DNA from: Comamonadaceae bacterium
GTDB taxonomy: Bacteria > Pseudomonadota > Gammaproteobacteria > Burkholderiales > Burkholderiaceae
Direction of reading: 5' to 3'
Length of the DNA stretch: 7,906 nt
NCBI GenBank assembly: GCA_947484245.1
Contig: CANKOT010000100.1
Span: 1-7,906 of the forward strand
Shown: positions 6,518-7,906 of the stretch, one piece after another
Position numbering within the stretch: position 1 is the stretch's first letter
How the letters are laid out: the number at the start of each line of letters is the position of its first letter
Made by a program: the position numbers and the translations under genes
The notes under the pieces: generated by a model
What the model saw: only the letters and a program-made list of their open reading frames with translations
The model's database searches: none
Told to the model about the DNA's origin: nothing

Positions 6518-6533
6518 CCTTGACATAATTCAA
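6505..6533 (-). promoter_or_regulatory. Candidate sigma70 promoter of the thiolase operon
   Basis: The minus strand shows TTGAAT (6528-6533, four of six to consensus), a 17-base spacer and TATATT (6505-6510, five of six). Transcription would start near 6498, giving a leader of about 34 bases to the ATG at 6464. Spacing and position are both good; this is the best two-box promoter in the window. Confidence 0.5.
6521..6529 (+). promoter_or_regulatory. Candidate extended -10 promoter of the DUF1841 gene
   Basis: TGACATAAT fits the extended -10 pattern TGnTATAAT with one mismatch. It would start transcription near 6536, about 28 bases before the ATG at 6564. The matching -35 position is poor, as extended -10 promoters allow. 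It overlaps the -35 box of the divergent thiolase promoter, so the two would compete for polymerase. Confidence 0.4.
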
Positions 6534-6563
6534 GCCGGACGCCACCTAAGCGACAATTCAGCC

Positions 6564-7001
6564 ATGCTGATACAACCTTCTCAAGCCGATGTCAGGCGCT
6601 TTTTTTGCGGTGCTTATGCCAAATCCAGGTCGGGCGGGACCTTGGAGGCCATTGAAATTTTGGCGAGTCAGTGGATTGATGAGCATCCGGAATACCACGC
6701 CGAATTGGCGGATGTGGAGGCTGCTTTGGCAGCCATGCAGAACGCAGATCCGGCGAGGGACAATCCCTTCTTGCATTTGTCGATGCACCTGTCGATCAGT
6801 GAACAGTGCAGCATTGATCAACCGCGCGGCATTCGCCAGGCCGTTGAATTGCTGAGTCACAAAAAACAGTCCTTACACCAAGCTCATCACGCTTCGATGG
6901 AATGCTTAGGTCGCATGATTTTTGAAAGCCAACGCGCTGGCAAAATGCCGGATGGCCAGGTCTACATTGACTGCGTGCAAAGGCACGCTACCAAGGACTG
7001 A
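6564..7001 (+). CDS. DUF1841 family protein, function unknown
   Basis: A 145-residue soluble, probably mostly helical protein without signal peptide or membrane segments. It matches the proteobacterial DUF1841 family by its start (PSQADVRRFF, 5-14), its centre NPFLHLSMHLSISEQ (67-81) followed by IDQPRGIR (84-91), and its end MECLGRMIFESQ (112-123) and PDGQVYIDCV (129-138). Two HxxxH motifs (HPEYH at 41-45, HLSMH at 71-75) and clustered later histidines (105, 108, 109) with acidic neighbours suggest a possible metal site; that is inference. The start was chosen by family length; in-frame sequence further upstream overlaps the divergent thiolase gene. No Shine-Dalgarno is present. It converges on the diheme cytochrome gene with only six bases between stop codons. 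Confidence 0.85.
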   Translation: MLIQPSQADVRRFFCGAYAKSRSGGTLEAIEILASQWIDEHPEYHAELADVEAALAAMQNADPARDNPFLHLSMHLSISEQCSIDQPRGIRQAVELLSHKKQSLHQAHHASMECLGRMIFESQRAGKMPDGQVYIDCVQRHATKD

Positions 7002-7007
7002 AGTCGA

Positions 7008-7670
7008 TCAGCGGAATTTAGACTGGGGCACCGTCTTTAGCTCGCCATTCAAAGAGCCGATATAGGCAGCCATGGCTTTCAATTCATTGTTGGTGTATTG
7101 CTTGGCAATACCGCCCATGACGCCATTTGCGCGGCCCCAAGTGGCTTGGTTTTCAGTCTTGTAGGACTTCAAAGCCACAAACAAGAAATCTTTGTGCTGG
7201 CCCGCAATTTTGGGGTAGCTGGGGTCTAGCGGCTTGGAGAAATTGTCGCCGTGGCAAGACACGCAAGCGCCTTTTTTCAGCAACTCGGCAACTTTAGCGT
7301 CAGGGGCTTTGGCCACCACAGGTGCTGCGCCTTCAACCACGCCGTGTTGAGCGTAGTAGGCTGAAATATCAGCAATGTCTTGGTCGGTCAGGCTGGTGGA
7401 AATACCGCGCATGGTGGGGTGCTTGCGATCGCCTTTTTTGTAGGCGTTCAAAGAGGCCGCAATGTACTTGGCGCTTTGACCCGAGATCATGGGCACACGG
7501 TACACCTCAGGGAAGCTGGCTTGGTAGCCTTTAATGCCGTGGCAGCCGATGCACATGGCAATCTTGGCTTCGCCAGCTTTGGCGTTGCCCTGCACGTCTT
7601 GTGCATGGGCTGTGAAAATGGTCGCTGAAGCGACAGTTAAAGCGATCAATGAGGATAACAAAGCGTTCAT
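7008..7670 (-). CDS. Diheme cytochrome c (c4/c553-like), periplasmic
   Basis: Exported electron carrier of 220 residues with two class I cytochrome c domains. A Sec signal peptide (MNALLSSLIALTVASATIF, cleavage AHA|QD near residue 23) leads to heme site CIGCH (40-44) with a likely axial Met87 in HPTMRG. The second heme site is CVSCH (136-140) with a likely axial Met185 in NGVMGG. The two halves are similar (YIAASLNAYKKGDR at 69-82 against FLFVALKSYKTENQ at 162-175), as in cytochrome c4. It probably passes electrons from the bc1 complex or a dehydrogenase to a terminal oxidase. The ATG at 7670 was preferred to a TTG at 7691 because it gives a normal signal peptide; neither has a clear Shine-Dalgarno. 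It is transcribed alone here, divergent from the MoxR gene. There is no membrane anchor beyond the signal. Confidence 0.93.
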   Translation of the reverse strand: MNALLSSLIALTVASATIFTAHAQDVQGNAKAGEAKIAMCIGCHGIKGYQASFPEVYRVPMISGQSAKYIAASLNAYKKGDRKHPTMRGISTSLTDQDIADISAYYAQHGVVEGAAPVVAKAPDAKVAELLKKGACVSCHGDNFSKPLDPSYPKIAGQHKDFLFVALKSYKTENQATWGRANGVMGGIAKQYTNNELKAMAAYIGSLNGELKTVPQSKFR

Positions 7671-7714
7671 TTTGCGAGCACAATCAAACAAAGACTGATG
7701 AAATTCAATGCGGA

Positions 7715-7720
7715 ATTATA
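7715..7720 (-). promoter_or_regulatory. Candidate -10 box of the diheme cytochrome gene
   Basis: The minus strand has an exact TATAAT, which would place the start near 7708 and give a leader of about 38 bases to the ATG at 7670. No convincing -35 is found 15-19 bases upstream (CAGGAT sits at the 17-base position), so activation by a regulator, or a chance match, is possible. I could not find a clear plus-strand promoter for the MoxR gene in the same 119-base gap. Confidence 0.35.
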
Positions 7721-7789
7721 TCTAGTGAGCCTACTCAATCCTGACTTTTGTCATTTCTAATAACTTTTAATCCACTTTTGCAGCCAATT

Positions 7790-7906
7790 ATGAAATTCCA
7801 AGGGACCGAAAACTACGTTGCCACGCAAGATTTGAAGCTAGCCGTCAATGCCGCTATCACTTTAAAGCGCCCTCTTCTGGTGAAAGGCGAACCCGGAACG
7901 GGTAAA
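7790..7906 (+). CDS. MoxR-family AAA+ ATPase, N-terminal part (runs off right edge)
   Basis: Only 39 codons are present, starting at ATG 7790 and ending on the last base of the window. The sequence shows the usual N-terminal pattern of MoxR-type AAA+ ATPases, with [20 protein letters not shown] (14-33) leading into the Walker A motif GEPGTGK (33-39). Such ATPases act as chaperones for cofactor insertion or complex maturation, generally with a von Willebrand factor A partner encoded next door, which would lie outside this window. No Shine-Dalgarno precedes the ATG. The family call rests on Walker A plus the N-terminal pattern, so other AAA+ groups are not fully excluded. Confidence 0.85.
   Translation, partial: MKFQGTENYVATQDLKLAVNAAITLKRPLLVKGEPGTGK

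Noticed and set aside
6520..6548. Exact TTGACA at 6520-6525 as a plus-strand -35 box
   Set aside because: No -10-like hexamer lies 15-19 bases downstream; the same bases read better as part of an extended -10, TGACATAAT.
6246..6563. Long N-terminal extension of the DUF1841 reading frame back to 6246
   Set aside because: This part is antisense to the thiolase N-terminus and crosses the promoter region; DUF1841 proteins are about 140-150 residues and begin at the MLIQPSQ start.
1..7906. Mobile elements, CRISPR arrays, tRNA or rRNA genes, prophage or defence genes
   Set aside because: No transposase or integrase frames, no regularly spaced repeats and no RNA gene signatures were seen; all long frames are accounted for by chromosomal housekeeping or metabolic genes.

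Overview
The window is 7.9 kb of ordinary, gene-dense chromosome, most likely from a betaproteobacterium of the order Burkholderiales, family Comamonadaceae (Rhodoferax/Limnohabitans-like). This rests on the protein styles (a CoxB with a fused cytochrome c, a BioC-like protein of the kind seen in that family, a DUF1841 protein, a PcaF-type thiolase) and on the gene order comF / bioC-like / coxB / ctaD. The genus is inference. By eye the base composition is moderate, slightly above 50% GC, with no obvious compositional island. No mobile element, CRISPR array, tRNA or rRNA was seen.

Layout. Bases 1-1479 (minus strand) hold the start of the aa3/caa3-type cytochrome c oxidase operon: coxB, then ctaD running off the left edge. 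A BioC-like methyltransferase (1630-2565, minus) lies upstream of coxB and is divergent from a plus-strand pair, comF (2612-3274) and trmL (3293-3769). trmL runs tail to tail into a minus-strand three-gene operon read from right to left: a PcaF-type thiolase (6464-5250), a zinc-free quinone-oxidoreductase-type dehydrogenase (5239-4226) and a MaoC-type enoyl-CoA hydratase (4215-3760). Divergent from the thiolase is a DUF1841 gene (6564-7001, plus), which converges on a diheme cytochrome c (7670-7008, minus). The right edge has the first 39 codons of a MoxR-family AAA+ ATPase (7790 onward, plus).

How the parts fit. CoxB and CtaD are the electron-entry and catalytic subunits of the terminal oxidase. 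The diheme periplasmic cytochrome c is a plausible electron carrier for such an oxidase. The thiolase/oxidoreductase/hydratase operon looks like a CoA-thioester degradation cassette whose substrate cannot be read from the sequence. comF, trmL and the BioC-like gene are housekeeping-type genes.

No gap exceeds 300 bases; the longest is the 150-base region upstream of coxB. I do not see a convincing new multi-gene system. The most useful leads are the compact divergent control region at 6465-6563 with a perfect dyad, the uncharacterised DUF1841 protein with two HxxxH motifs, the degenerate SAM-binding motif in the BioC-like protein, and a contrast between Shine-Dalgarno-less first genes and Shine-Dalgarno-bearing downstream genes.
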